A stretch of DNA of 64,000 nucleotides from Doryteuthis pealeii (GCA_023376005.1 CM042152.1:90918508-90982507), one strand, 5' to 3'; shown: positions 45,286 to 56,436, numbered from the stretch's first letter. The notes: a model not told the origin generated them from the sequence alone. Made by a program: numbers and translations.

Positions 45286-45672
45286 AGTATGTTATAAAAT
45301 AATAAAATTCGAAGGCAATACAATGCGTAAAAAATAAAGACAAAAAGATGTTTTATATGTCTAATCGATTTCAAAGCAAAGCTTTATCATCAGAGTTCAA
45401 TTTCAGAAATGAAGTGCTTATGTTTTTTTTATTTGTGTGGTTATAATTTCTCTTCTTATTTCCTTTTCACTTTGAAGAAAAGGAAAAGGAGAGGAAAAGG
45501 AAATAAGAAGAGAAATTATAACCACACAAATAAAAAAAACATAAGCACGTCATTTCTGAAATTGAACTCTGATGATAAAGCTTTGCTTTGAAATCGATTA
45601 GACATATAAAACATCTTTTTGTCTTTATTTTTTACGCATTGTATTGCCTTCGAATTTTATTATTTTATAATT
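45286..45672. mobile_element. Near-perfect palindrome, about 190-bp arms
   Basis: The arms meet at about 45479. Each carries CTGATGA, an AAAGC/GCTTT stem and GAAATCGATT, reading toward the outside. The core and GAAA are intact. Helix III could be AT/AT with a 2-nt loop and helix I only 2 bp, so activity is doubtful. Confidence 0.7.
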
Positions 45673-45774
45673 TGTAAACGTTTCAATATAATCATAAGCA
45701 TTTATACTTTTGACGTTCCATTGTAAATTATTCTTTCGCTATATGGGTATAGGGTATCATGTATTCCTACCAAA

Positions 45775-46400
45775 TACGATTCATCTTTAAACATATCTAT
45801 TTGACTCATATATGGGGCCCTAATAGGTACTACCACTCCGGGTCATTTTGGACCTGGGAGTAATGGCAACGAAGTGTTATTTAATCTATGCGGTTGAATA
45901 AGATTATTGTCAATCCCCTGTATTTCTAAAGGGATGGCCCTTTTCATATCACGGGCGGGACTTTCCATGGAATAGTACAGAAAGCACGCGAAATACGTGA
46001 AGTCACGTGGGACCTGGTTGGGTCCTCAGTTTTCAGTTGGACGTCAGGCAGTGAAGATGTTCTGCCTTAACTGTAACTCACTCTGTATACGCGCGCTGTT
46101 AATGTTAATCAGATATTTAGTTACATGAAATGTATAGTTAAGTAAATAAAAGCTTAAGAAAATAACACAGTTTTGTGGTTGGTGAATGTTATGGTAACAA
46201 GACTGATTAAGAAGAAGAAATGAGTTAAGTGCGACCGATCACCAAGACGAAGTCCCCAAGAAGAAGAACTTAAGATAGAAAAGACGTCAGAAGAAGAATA
46301 GAAGAAGTAATGAAAAGGGTATACAACAGAAGGGGTGCTCAACCTACCACCGGATAGAGTTCAGTGTTACAAAGATGGACTGCCTATGTGAGAGCCAGTC
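45775..46400 (+). repeat. Rep-D fragment split by a solo LTR
   Basis: The left part ends 'gtaatggcaacgaag' and the right part continues 'gaaggggtgctcaacc', as in intact Rep-D (gatgaaggggtgctcc). Confidence 0.75.
45875..46328 (+). mobile_element. Solo LTR (LTR-F), nested in Rep-D
   Basis: Begins TGTTATTTAATCTATGCGG and ends GTATACAACA. The 4-bp target duplication is GAAG (45871-45874 and 46329-46332). Length is 454 bp. Confidence 0.85.
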
Positions 46401-46411
46401 ATTCAATAAAA

Positions 46412-46650
46412 AGTAAAGTCGTCGGCGTGGCCTAAAATCGGTATCAGCCAATCAGCGAGGGGGTCTATCCCCTTTTCCCTAGCGCTAGACCAAGGAGATT
46501 GTTTTCGCGTCTGAGGTGGAGCGCCACACCTAACATCAGCTCCTTATTTTACCACACAGATCCATGTGATACTCATACGCTGAGTTGAAGAGGGCCGGTA
46601 TCGAACTAGGAACCTTGTGGTTTCTAGCAGAACGCTCTACCGACTGAAGC
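46412..46650 (-). repeat. SINE-A
   Basis: Inverted copy from 'aaaagtaaagtcgtcggcg' to 'ctctaccgactgaagc'. The outer end of its head is interrupted by the next element. Confidence 0.85.
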
Positions 46651-46899
46651 CATATGTTTTGGTCGGCCATTTTCATTTTACCGTAATCAATACAACTCAA
46701 TGTTTAACACGAAAATATCATAAAATGTATTCTTAATAACAATTAAGTTCATTTCAAATAATGTGCAAGCACAACTAAGAACACATTTTATGATATTTTC
46801 CTGTTTAAAGATACAGTTGAATCGATTCGAACAAATTCGTATTTTCAGTGTAGATTTACGGTGAAATAAAAATGGCCGACCAAAACATATGGCTTCCTC
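46646..46899. mobile_element. Short element with about 38-bp inverted ends
   Basis: GAAGCCATATGTTTTGGTC and GACCAAAACATATGGCTTC at the two ends. The interior also folds (ATTTTATGATATTTTC). It sits in the SINE-A head. Confidence 0.7.
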
Positions 46900-47084
46900 A
46901 AAGTGAAATAAACAAGGGGAGGTTACTCTCATTTATGTAGCTAATGTTCAGATTAGCCCCTCATCATCTCCTTCTCTGTCTCCCTCTCGCCAATTATATA
47001 CCCGATGTTAAATAGGTATATAACTTACAGATCAAGAGAAAAAACAAGAAAAATCTACGTAAACAAGGCACAATTTTAATCTAG
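46900..47084. other. Segment partly shared with 57345-57430
   Basis: 'cgccaattatatacccga' recurs at 57.4 kb. Otherwise nothing. Confidence 0.4.
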
Positions 47085-47345
47085 GGACTGGCAAAAAATC
47101 AGCTTCTACGAGTTTTAAAAGCGAATTAAAATTAATTAAATCTATTATTTAAGGTCAAACTTTTGTCTAAAACGATAAGTAGTAACATAATGACCATCAT
47201 TAAAAAAAGAAAAATATCATTACTTATGCAGTTTACTTTTAATAGATTTAAAACCATTTGTTTTGGTCAATTTTGACGCGATCCGCCATTCAGTCTCTTT
47301 TTCAAGGGTTTTAAGCGCTTGTTTACAATTTTATACTTTTGATAT
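47085..47345 (-). repeat. Dispersed repeat, inverted copy of 63715-63985
   Basis: Shares 'cgatccgccatt', 'attttgacgcgat' and 'gtctaaaacgataagtagta' with the complement of the second locus. Confidence 0.75.
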
Positions 47346-47394
47346 TAAACTGCATCCGAGGACGAGGCTTCAGTTCTAGAGCTCTGGCTAGTGG

Positions 47395-47500
47395 GGAGTG
47401 TGGAGCACCCCTTTATTACTATTACTCTCAGGTCCACATTGACCAGGAGTGATAGTACCTGTTCGGGTCTAATCTATGGCCCAAATACATAAATATCTTT
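47395..47500 (-). repeat. Rep-D fragment, diverged
   Basis: 'gtgtggagcacccctttatt' and 'ggtctaatctatggcc'. Confidence 0.6.
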
Positions 47501-47905
47501 ATTTACTAGAGCTGTGTGCAAAAAAACCGTTTAGAAGCAAATATCTTTTTTGCATCTACAATGTAAATATAATTGTACAACGAACGCGATTCCTTAACCC
47601 CTGGGCATAAAATAACCCAAGGTGGGTTGATGTGCCGTTAAAAGTGTTCGATTATGTCCGCCACTTAAATCTATAGACTCGGTGTGGGTATGTGGATTAA
47701 ACCCAGCCAATCAACAGCTCGAATACGTGGTTAGTTAACTATTTAATCGCCAATCTGGAAAGCCGTTCATTTGCACGTATTCGCCATTACCGAACGGATG
47801 TGAAACCAAGGACTTTGCTCAACCTAAGGATTCTAATCAACACTAAGGGACATCAAGGAACAATCAAATGATTCTACCCAAAACTAATGGACACCGAGGA
47901 ACAAC
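47501..47905. other. No gene; one SINE core trace
   Basis: About 47605-47645 resembles the inverted SINE core (AAATAACCC, GGGTTGATGTGCCGTTAAA). Confidence 0.45.
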
Positions 47906-48425
47906 TGTTGTATACCATTTCTTCTTTACTTACTTCTTTCTTACTCTATTCTTCTAGCTGTCTTTGGAATCTTATAAAATCTTGTCTTCGTCTGGAATCT
48001 TCTAAGGTCTGGACTTTCTTGGGGACTTCGGGTCTGGTCTTCTATTGGGGATTTCTCTTTATCAGAAGTCCTGTGTCATTGTTAGTTTTTAGAGGTAATA
48101 ACACAAGACTCCGATTTGCTTTGATCTTACTTTATTTTAAAATCCCCAACCAGACATCTGCGCAGATTAAGACGGGAGCACGTGTAACGCGACTTACCCT
48201 TCCGTCGAGCTCAGCTGCTAGTCTCTAACTGACTGAAACTTACTTACTATCTAAACCGGAAGAGAGGGCCCTTTCTACCGGTTCTCACGACTATCCCCGG
48301 AAGATAGGGTTAGGACTGAGGTCAAGCTTGTCACTCAATCTTCAAGGCCGTCAGCTGCACTTAAAACGTCATCTTGTTTCTACACTAATGTACATAAATA
48401 TTAGGAATCTAATAATTATGTAACA
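47906..48425 (-). mobile_element. Solo LTR, related subfamily
   Basis: The minus strand starts TGTTACATAATTATTAGATT and ends GTATACAACA. The 4-bp target duplication is CAAC (47902-47905 and 48426-48429). The interior is like 61464-61915 and differs from the other LTR-F copies. Confidence 0.85.
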
Positions 48426-50410
48426 CAACCAAATGTTTCCTCACTAAAGATCAGCTTCTGCTTAACACAAGGGATCTCCACTGTAAAGTGCTCTCACTCG
48501 AAGCCTAAAAATGGCCATAAAAATCGTATCATAAAGTAATAAATTAATTAATAGTTATTTGTAGTACAGATATTTGCTGGAAGTTACAACGTGTAAAGTC
48601 TACTAACACGGAGACCCAACTGTACGGCTGTAACACTATTGTGTTATGGGTTGATTGGCAATCTATTAATTAATTACCAATTAATTAAAACTACCCTAAT
48701 TATTAATTATGGTGGTTTGTTAAAATTAAAAGTAATAATAATAATAATAATTATAATAATAATAATAATTATAATAATAATAATAATGTTTATATTGGAG
48801 GTATAAATTTATCTAAACGAAAAATCCTCACGTAAGCATAAATTCTTTAAATTATGGAATTTAATATATATAATCGGAATTTAAAATGTTCACAAAATAA
48901 AATCATAAATTTAACAAATAAGATTCCAGTTTTTGAAAAGTTCGTCAACAATTTCAAAAACTTAGATAAATAAAACAATGGTTGGCCTTGACTCCAAATG
49001 GAAAGATACAAGCTAGGCTGGCACAAGGCAATTTAGACACGTAGGCAATAGTATCAAGTGGCTGGCCAATCAGAGACATGTGTTAGGGGTGGGGAGGTCT
49101 GGATCCCATAAATAACAGACCGTCAGAAGAAAGAGACAGCGGGAGAGACCGGGACAGAACGAAGACCGGAGAAGAGAGCTTGCCATGTCTCTGGGCCCTT
49201 GATAAAACTTTACCGATACACTCTGATGCCTTGCCACTCGGTACAGAATTGATAACTTAGCCAAAAACTAGCTGTAGATCGCCAATCAGCAGATAAAGAA
49301 ATCACCTCGCTCCTTTGTAAAATAAATGTATATAAGTTGTACATAAGCATAAAAAAGGCGTTGTGTTCAATTGTTTTGTTGATCCGTTGACAGTTTTTGG
49401 TTATTTAATCTTATTTCAGCCGAGTTGGTAAAAGGAACGAAACCAGCTCTTTTTCAGCCTTCCTGTAAATCAACAGACAACATAAGAACGGGAGGTTGGA
49501 ACGGGCGGTTTCGACGACTGTAATACTGTGCCGGAGCATCGTTCTCTATAACATACATCGCATACATACATAACATACATACATTGAGACGGTGCCCCAG
49601 CACAGGTTATTATACGGCGTTGTATTTTTGAACATGCCGGTACGTTTTCTCCTGATATAGTTATCTTGTTTCTGTTAAGGTATTACCATTCCACTATAAA
49701 CGAGATACAACAACAGCAGCAGCAGCAGCATTAAGGAGAGTACTGTTCTGTTGCACAATTGCATTAAGCCAAAGGATGTTCAAACCCGTCTCTACCATCA
49801 CCCATTGTCTCTGATAAACCGAAAAGGAAAATACTTTAATCTATCTTTGTGGTCAACTGTGTCGTATCATCGTTGTCGAATAAAGCAATTCGATACTCCT
49901 CCTCCTCCGCCACTCTACTCGATACTCACCCCAACCACTTTATTATCTTACAAAACAACAGAAATAGTTTATTTTCTATAATGGCAGATTAGGAGAGACA
50001 AATACAATATACTTTTTTTTTCTTCTCCATTTTATATTCCATAAGCTGATAGGAAAAGGACTGTGTTGAGGCGGTTTAGAAGGTTTCACATTAAATCATA
50101 TTTGACATAGATTCGCAACCGTGGATGCATTTTCCCATGGAGAAAACTCGAAAGATAAGAGAAGCTTAATCTGGTCCAAAGCCAAAATGAAACAATTTAG
50201 TAAAAGGAAGATTGTGTTATATGAAGTGAAGACAGCGTGCCCGCTTGGAAAATCAGCATTCAGAATCATGATATAAGGATTTCAAAAAGTATAAACCCCG
50301 GTTCTTTTAAAGACTTGGGTTACTTAAAGGAGAGTACCCAACATAATAATAGACACATCAATTAAGGACATATAACATTTGATTTATAAGTAGGCGATAA
50401 TCCACACAAA
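48426..50410. other. No gene; (AAT)n and a possible LTR
   Basis: (AAT)n at 48730-48790. From about 48653 (TGTTATGGG) to 49485 (GACAACA) the sequence has an LTR-like outline, but there is no second copy to confirm it. A CAG run is at 49722. Short frames lack motifs. Confidence 0.35.
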
Positions 50411-50414
50411 CAGT

Positions 50415-51455
50415 AACAAATGCAGATTATGCTGATGATCTTGCACTTCTTGCAGATACACCAGCACAGGCTGAGTCACTGCTACATAGCTTGGAGGAGG
50501 CAGCAAAGATTATCGGACTCTATGTGAACTCCGTTTCCAATGCATTTTTATAGTAAAAATCATTTCCAATGCATTCTCATGGTAAAAATCATTTCCCATG
50601 CATTTTTATTGTAAAAATCATTTACAATGCATTTTTTTTACAGTAAAAGTCATTTCCAATGCATTTTTAAAGTAAAATTCATTTCCAATGCCTTTTCATA
50701 GTAAAAATCATTTCCAATGCATTTTTATAGTAAAAATCATTTCCAATGCATTTTTATAGTAAAAATCATTTCCAATGCATTTTCATAGTAAAAATCATTT
50801 CCAATGCAAAGAGAGTTCATGAGTTTCAAAAAGAAAGGAAACATTTCCACACTCAACGGCAAGCCTCTTAAGCCAGTAGAACAATTCACGTACCTAGGTG
50901 GTAATATCTCATCCACAGAGAGCGATGTTAATACACGAATAGCAAAGGCATGGTCGGCCACAAACAAATTATCAGTCATATCGAGGTCCGATCTCCCTGA
51001 CAAGCTAAAGCGACGGTTCTTCCAGGCTGTGGTTGTGTCGGTGCTGCTATATGGCTGCACCACTTGAACCCTAACGAAGCGTCTTGAGAATAAGCTAGAT
51101 GGGAGCTGAACAAGAATTCTGTGTGCAGTCCTGAACAAGTCGTGAAAACAGCACCCCACAAGGAAGCAGCTATACAGTCACTTGCACCCCATCTCACAAA
51201 CTATCCGAGTGAGACGGACAAGGTATGCAGGACACTGCTGGAGAAGCAAGGACGAGCTCATAAGCGACGTTCTCCTGTGGAAGCCAACACATGGACATGC
51301 AAGTGTGGGGCGCCCAGCAAGGACCTACATTGACCAGCTATGCGAAGATGCTGGCTGCTCCGCAGAGGAGCTCCCAGGTGCAATGAATGATAGGGAAGGT
51401 TGGCGAAAGATTGTCATGGATATCCGTGCTGCAGGCGCGACATGATGATGATGAT
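50415..51455 (+). pseudogene. LINE reverse transcriptase relic, longest copy
   Basis: At 50415 the frame reads NADYADDLALLADT. YADD is the catalytic motif of reverse transcriptase. It continues SLLHSLEEAAKIIGLYVNS, then breaks at a minisatellite (50531-50812). It resumes EFMSFKKKGNISTLNGKPLK, FTYLGGNISS, LLYGCTT, then a stop, and HPTRKQLYSHLHP, LISDVLLWKPTHGHASVG and YIDQLCEDAGCSAEELPG. It ends in ATGATGATGATGA. Several stops and a frameshift make it dead. It is the same family as 14287, 19833 and 20492, and the only copy reaching the catalytic site. Confidence 0.85.
50531..50812 (+). repeat. 29-bp minisatellite inside the LINE relic
   Basis: About 9-10 units of TTTCCAATGCATTTTTATAG plus TAAAAATCA. 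It replaces a few codons between GLYVNS and EFMSF. Confidence 0.9.
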
Positions 51456-51509
51456 GAACTGGCTATTCATTACTCGAAGATGGTATACCCGAAATCCTGT
51501 TCGAGGCTG

Positions 51510-51715
51510 TTTGCATTTTACATAATGCATGCTAATACCATTGGTAGAAGTATGCATCGAACTATCCCTTCAGCCATGGGTAATTAGTAGAACAGACTGG
51601 GATCTAACATAACATTATTATAGCAACTGGTCTAGGAGACGGAAAATTGTAGTCAGACCTCTTAAACTCCGCTTAAGAAATTAACCTGATGTCGCATCTT
51701 TTTGATTCGTTTATC
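51510..51715 (+). repeat. SINE-B fragment, diverged
   Basis: 'taataccattggtagaagta', 'cagccatgggtaattagta' and 'taaactccgcttaagaaat' match the SINE-B body. Confidence 0.65.
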
Positions 51716-51809
51716 AAGACCAATTTGTTAACCATGCTGCTGTGACATTAATGAAATATCTATTAAATTGAGCTAAGTCTGCTTCAAGACAACAGAACTA
51801 AAGCAATGC

Positions 51810-51811
<2 letters not shown>

Positions 51812-51851
<40 letters not shown>
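51812..51851. repeat. (TA)n microsatellite
   Basis: Pure TA. Confidence 0.95.
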
Positions 51852-51855
<4 letters not shown>

Positions 51856-51985
51856 ATGGTGACTTACCGGTGAAATTATCCTCAATGGTTAGTTGATACA
51901 AGTTTCACATTGATAAGAGAGCGATATAACAAATATAAAGTGATCATTATATAAGTAGAGCGAATTTATTATTATAATTGTATAC

Positions 51986-52122
51986 ACAGGAATAACCTAC
52001 TTGAGTTTCACCATAAGGATTTTCAGGGTTAAATCTCTTGAATTAATCAAGATATTGATTAATTCAGTGGATTTAACCCTGAAGATCCGTATGGTGAAAC
52101 ACGAGTAGGCTATTCCTGTGTA
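51986..52122. mobile_element. Palindrome with about 50-bp arms
   Basis: ACACAGGAATAACCTACTTG on the left, complement CGAGTAGGCTATTCCTGTGT on the right. The right arm carries a hammerhead-like motif; the left arm's copy has CTGAAAA and is broken. Confidence 0.75.
52072..52112 (+). ncRNA. Hammerhead-like motif, short helices
   Basis: CTGAAGA at 52079-52085, CC/GG helix II with a T-T at its base, GAAA at 52096-52099, AC/GT helix III around ACGA, A at position 17 (52107), CC/GG helix I then a mismatch. All core positions fit CUGANGA and GAAA. The weak helices make activity uncertain. Confidence 0.45.
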
Positions 52123-52124
52123 TC

Positions 52125-52199
<75 letters not shown>
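52123..52199. repeat. (AAT)n(TA)n microsatellite
   Basis: Compound tract beside the palindrome. Confidence 0.95.
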
Positions 52200-52201
<2 letters not shown>

Positions 52202-52705
52202 AGTATTGTTCATAGATATTTGGACAAGCACAAAATATATTTTATTGCCACAGATTGCAGGGGCTGTTAGACATTTTGCGCCGGTCCAAGATAAATCTTC
52301 CAAATGTCATTGTAAATTTCCCTCTTCAATCTCTTTGATTGATTCGGAACAAGATTAAATAATACCAAAATCTCCCCCCCATCCCCCCAAAAAAGAAATA
52401 AAAAAACGAAACAAAAACATACAGCTATTCTTTTAATCCATCATCTGTTTTTTTTTTTTTAATTCTCTTAAGATATTTTTCCAGAAATTTATTTCAGTCT
52501 GATTTTTAATAACTTGAATATTTCATATCCGCTCTTATGGAAAAGATTTGTTCCGTCTCCGACCAATAACACCGGATATGGAATCGTCAAACTATTAAAA
52601 ATCAGATTGAAAGAGGCAAAAAATACCGAAATAAATTTATATCTGAACTAAGGTATTCATTTATTTATAATATTCCGTATATGCAATAATATATACGCAA
52701 ATCTT
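52200..52705. other. No gene; imperfect inverted sequence
   Basis: About 52480-52515 and 52590-52640 share inverted pieces (tttcagtctgatttttaat and its complement). Otherwise nothing. Confidence 0.4.
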
Positions 52706-52708
52706 TAG

Positions 52709-53003
52709 ATGTGTGTTTGAGTTCTCAATTTTGGTTGAATCCTATAGGGGTTACGGTCCTTACCTGTCAGCTTGACAGTCAAGTTTCGAAACACGCACAA
52801 GGCGGTCTTCCTATCTATAGCTCTGCTGATGAGGCCTAATAGGCCGAAATGTACATACAGAGATTGATTTTTCTCGATTTGTTTAGTCTTACATGTAAAT
52901 ATATATGCCCGCCTAATTAATTAATTAATTAATTAATTAACTTTCAATATATATATATATATATATAGGATTTAACCAAAATATAGAACTCAAACGCCTG
53001 TTA
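52709..53003 (+). mobile_element. Hammerhead-bearing element with inverted ends
   Basis: About 52711-52742 (TTTGAGTTCTCAATTTTGG) is repeated inverted at 52968-53000. The hammerhead lies between. A short run of AATT repeats and (TA)n separates ribozyme and right arm. Confidence 0.65.
52821..52862 (+). ncRNA. Predicted type I hammerhead ribozyme
   Basis: Helix I CTCTG (52821-52825) pairs with CAGAG (52858-52862). Core CTGATGA at 52826-52832. Helix II GGCC/GGCC (52833-52836, 52842-52845) around TAATA. GAAA at 52846-52849. Helix III AT/AT (52849-52850, 52855-52856) around GTAC. Position 17 is A52857, so cleavage is expected between 52857 and 52858. Every invariant core residue is present. A helix III of 2 bp matches the minimal hammerheads of Penelope-like elements. 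Folded by eye; activity is untested. Confidence 0.8.
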
Positions 53004-53059
53004 GTTTCGGCTAGAATAATTGGCCTTGTGTCATATCCTGTTCGTGTGAAGGGATTGTT

Positions 53060-53067
53060 ATATATAT

Positions 53068-53121
<54 letters not shown>

Positions 53122-53139
53122 CACACACACCACCACACA

Positions 53140-53195
<56 letters not shown>
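53060..53195. repeat. (TA)n(CA)n(GA)n microsatellites
   Basis: Three tracts in a row, preceded by a SINE-B 3' end (about 53025-53058). Confidence 0.95.
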
Positions 53196-53198
<3 letters not shown>

Positions 53199-53209
53199 CT
53201 AAAGTAGGT

Positions 53210-53345
53210 ATATACTCAATCCGCTCGCCACAGGTAGGATGTGACACAAGCTTACAAGATTCGGGCACCCAGTGAGGATTGATACCGTTATTTGTAATGG
53301 ATCTACCAGACTAGCTTGCAAGCAATTACACCACAAGATCAGCTC
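53210..53345 (-). repeat. tRNA-headed SINE, SINE-B-related, diverged
   Basis: 'caggtaggatgtgacacaag' at the left and 'gcaattacaccac' (head complement) at the right. The middle is short. Confidence 0.5.
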
Positions 53346-54294
53346 TCCTACTAAGCGAGGTAGGAATAGATAAACAATTTCACAGGTTCACCTTCAACAG
53401 AGGGGAAGGGAAAGGGAGAGTGACGTTAAAATGACTTTTAATTGACATTAAAAATTCTTTCTTTCTACCCCCTCTCCTTCCCCCTCCAAATTTATTTCCC
53501 TAACCTCCTTGCCCCACCCCACACCCTTTTCTCCCCACCGGCGCATTTAAGACGTCCCTCTCGCTTCCCTCTGAGACTTTTAGTTTTAACTAACAAAAGC
53601 AAACGACGTCGCGTGTTTATTTATCACTTAAAGCGTGACACACACGAACGATGGGTACATAGTTACAAACAAGTGCTTTAATCTATGGATATTGTTGAAT
53701 AGTAAAAGTGAGTCGAACTAGTTCCTGCCTTTGACTTATGGTGTTTTATACGATAGAGCTCGCAGTTGGCCTGCCCATTCTTACCCCCCCGCCCGGCCTA
53801 CACCCCATCTGGTCCTTTGATGTTTAAATACCTTATCGTAGACGCGACTATTTATGGCGACTGTCCTTATCAGCCACTTATGTTTAGCAACTAATTTGGA
53901 TTAATGTTTCCTATGTTGATTTACGACATTCGGTTTTCCTTCTCGGTGCACCGTACACCGCAAGAAAGCGCTGAAACGGACTCAGCTCTGAAAACTAGGA
54001 AGTCACAGAAGTTTAAACTTGCAAAACCCACTTCTTTATTACAATTCATTTAATTGATTTATAACAGTTTAACGTGGTGTTGCTGGTGTCTCGAAGTTTT
54101 AGCGCCCGTCATTCTACGTGCGTTTCATGAACATATGCAGCCTTTTCGGTAAAGAAATTATAGACACAATAAAGAATAATTATCTCTTTAATATTCTTTA
54201 AGATGTTTTTCGTACTTAAACCTATACAAATAAATATTTACTAGGATTAGAGTTGGTTTAACAGTTTAAGGCAGGAGGAAATGGGACCGTCGCA
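53346..54294. other. No gene recognised
   Basis: Non-repetitive, with a C-rich stretch at 53455-53570. The 79-residue frame there has no motif. Confidence 0.4.
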
Positions 54295-54715
54295 CCGATT
54301 TAAACCGGCTAGACAGGCGGTCGGAGAGGCCACCTCCGATCAATCGGCTGATCACATCAAGCCCTAGCAACTATATGATTTTCCCAACCCTATTGCCCTT
54401 ATAGCAAGCCCCAACCCTTTTTATCATATGGGTGCTAGAAGGCTGTGCCTGAGGATCTACATGTTCTGGGAATGACGTTAAACTCTATCTGATGGAATGT
54501 GGAGCACCCCTTCATCACCATTGCTCCCTGGCACACTGACGCGAAGTGGTAGTACCTGTTAGGGTCCCATCTATGGGTTAAATAGAAAAACATGAGTTGA
54601 TAAACAAAATTGTATTATGCATTAAGAATGAATTTATTTCACAACTTTGTCGGCATTAAATGACCCACCGAGGTTGATATGCCGTAAAACAAAACAAACC
54701 AAACCAAACATTGGA
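54295..54715 (-). repeat. Rep-D, inverted, 3'-truncated with internal loss
   Basis: Runs from the complement of 'ggcctctccgaccgcc' to the core GGCATTAAATGACCCACC and TTGATATGCCGTAAAAC at the right. Confidence 0.8.
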
Positions 54716-54830
54716 CTCATTCCTCTAGCGAATGGTTATTTACTAACATTACCCTGATACAATGCTATATTATTATTGGTTTGATTGGAGCCAAGTAGTA
54801 TATTTAATCGAGACCCCATTTGACCAATAG

Positions 54831-55072
54831 GAGCCGGTTTAGCTCAGTAGAGCACCCGCCAAGAAACGACAAGATTCGATACCGGCCCCCACCAACTCAG
54901 CACCTGAGAAGCACAGTTTCTGTTTTTTACGGTAAAGTGTGGAGCTGATGGTAGGTGTGGCACTCCACCTCAGACGCAAAAACAATCTTCTGCACTAGCA
55001 CTGGTGAAAAGGGGATATACCCCTTCGCAGTCCGGCTGATACCGACAATAGGCCACACCACTGATTACTTTT
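54831..55072 (+). repeat. SINE-A, diverged
   Basis: Head GAGCCGGTTTAGCTCAGTAG with a deletion after the A box. Body and tail are recognisable. Confidence 0.75.
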
Positions 55073-55164
55073 ATATACATCATATAGTAACACTGCACAA
55101 CACGGAAGGAAAAATAAGAAACACGCATATTTACATACAATAAATTTTAATTACATAATCCTAT

Positions 55165-55540
55165 TAATGATGGAGATTCGCTTCCGGTTTTTATCTGTAA
55201 CAAAAACTCGTCATAACATAGAATAAATACACTCAAAATTTGAACATGCAGCATTAGACAGTCCTCATTGTTTTTTAAAACAAGTTTTAATAAATACATG
55301 ACTGATATTATATATCAATATATAGTTTGTTTTATTTTAATACATATTTAAAGTTTACATTTCAAATTGTTTATTTTTTTTATTCTTTAATGAATTTGAT
55401 GATTTTACTTACTTAGGGTACAAACTTGCTGACATTGAATTTTTAACTCTCACCCCTCAGGCAATATGTTTCAAAAATCTATTTTTACATCGCATGGAGG
55501 GTGTTTTTTAATAATTTTTCTAGTATACATAATGGTATTA
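55165..55540 (+). repeat. Second copy of the 380-bp dispersed repeat
   Basis: Closely matches 13588-13990, lacking the 'attacgtcactgcttacg' part. Confidence 0.75.
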
Positions 55541-55794
55541 AGATGAAAAAAAATACAGTTAGAAATATGCACGCATTTTTCCTTGAACCAGCAGTATGTA
55601 GAACGGGTACAAAAATGAAAAAAGCATTCTTGATAAAGGAAAATAAAATAACCACGTAAATTTACCTTTCCTTGACAGTGCAAGAGAAACATCTTTCCTG
55701 TTCAAAGCACAGTCAAAATGAGGTCGACAATAAGTTTATTGTTACTTAATTCATGGATAGGCAATGAATTATGTAAGTACTGTAGTTAGAAATT
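55541..55794. other. No feature recognised
   Basis: AT-rich, non-repetitive. Confidence 0.4.
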
Positions 55795-55799
55795 TTTGA

Positions 55800-55996
55800 G
55801 TTTGAGTTTTGTTTAACGGCATATCAACCTCTGTGGGTCATTTAATGCCAGAAAAGGTTATTTTGGATTTCAGTCTTTAAAGTAGTGGTTTTATGGGGTT
55901 TGAGTTTTGTTTAACGGCATATAAACCTCTGTGGGTCATTTAATGCCAGAAAAGGTTATTTTGGATTTCAGTCTTTAAAGTAGTGGTTCTATGGAC
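55800..55996 (+). repeat. 97-bp tandem duplication of the SINE core
   Basis: Both units contain AACGGCATATCAACCTC (second copy ATAAACC), GTGGGTCATTTAATGCC and 'ggatttcagtctttaaagta'. They are almost identical, so the duplication is recent. Confidence 0.9.
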
Positions 55997-56436
55997 GTAT
56001 TCAGTTATGTTTTGTTATATCTTGTTGAAAAGGTTGCTTTCTTTTTAAATTTAAAATGTCTTCAGGGTTTGTATTCCTAAAGAGGTCCCTCAGGTTTCTT
56101 GTTTGATAGTATTTGGTACGGGTGTGTTTGAGGCTGTTATAATTTAGGAGGATAGAAAATTACCTCAAGCGTGATTGGCAGGTAATAACCTTATTCAACC
56201 TTTGCAGAAACGTACCAGTAAAGGCGTGAGACATTAGTGTTAGTTTAGTTCAGTTGCGACCAGTAATTTGCTGAGAGAAGACGGTCTCGTCGGCTCTCGA
56301 AATGTCGCTCTCACCACGCGGTTTTGATTAAAATAAGAATGTGCAGCTACCCAACCAACCAGAAAGAAGAACCAGCCCGAGAAAACAGCCCCAGAGAAGA
56401 TGCCAGGAACAAGCAAAAGAGTTAACATATATGTAT
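55997..56436. other. No gene; possible decayed ribozyme trace
   Basis: Near 56265-56320 a CTGAGAGA...CTCTCGAAATGTC stretch is faintly hammerhead-like, but the core is wrong. Nothing else. Confidence 0.3.

Noticed and set aside
50430..50445. CTGATGA at the LINE YADD site as a ribozyme core
   Set aside because: It encodes the reverse transcriptase motif and no GAAA or helices follow.
56265..56320. Hammerhead-like CTGAGAGA...CTCTCGAAATGTC
   Set aside because: The core is not CUGANGA in register; probably chance or too decayed.
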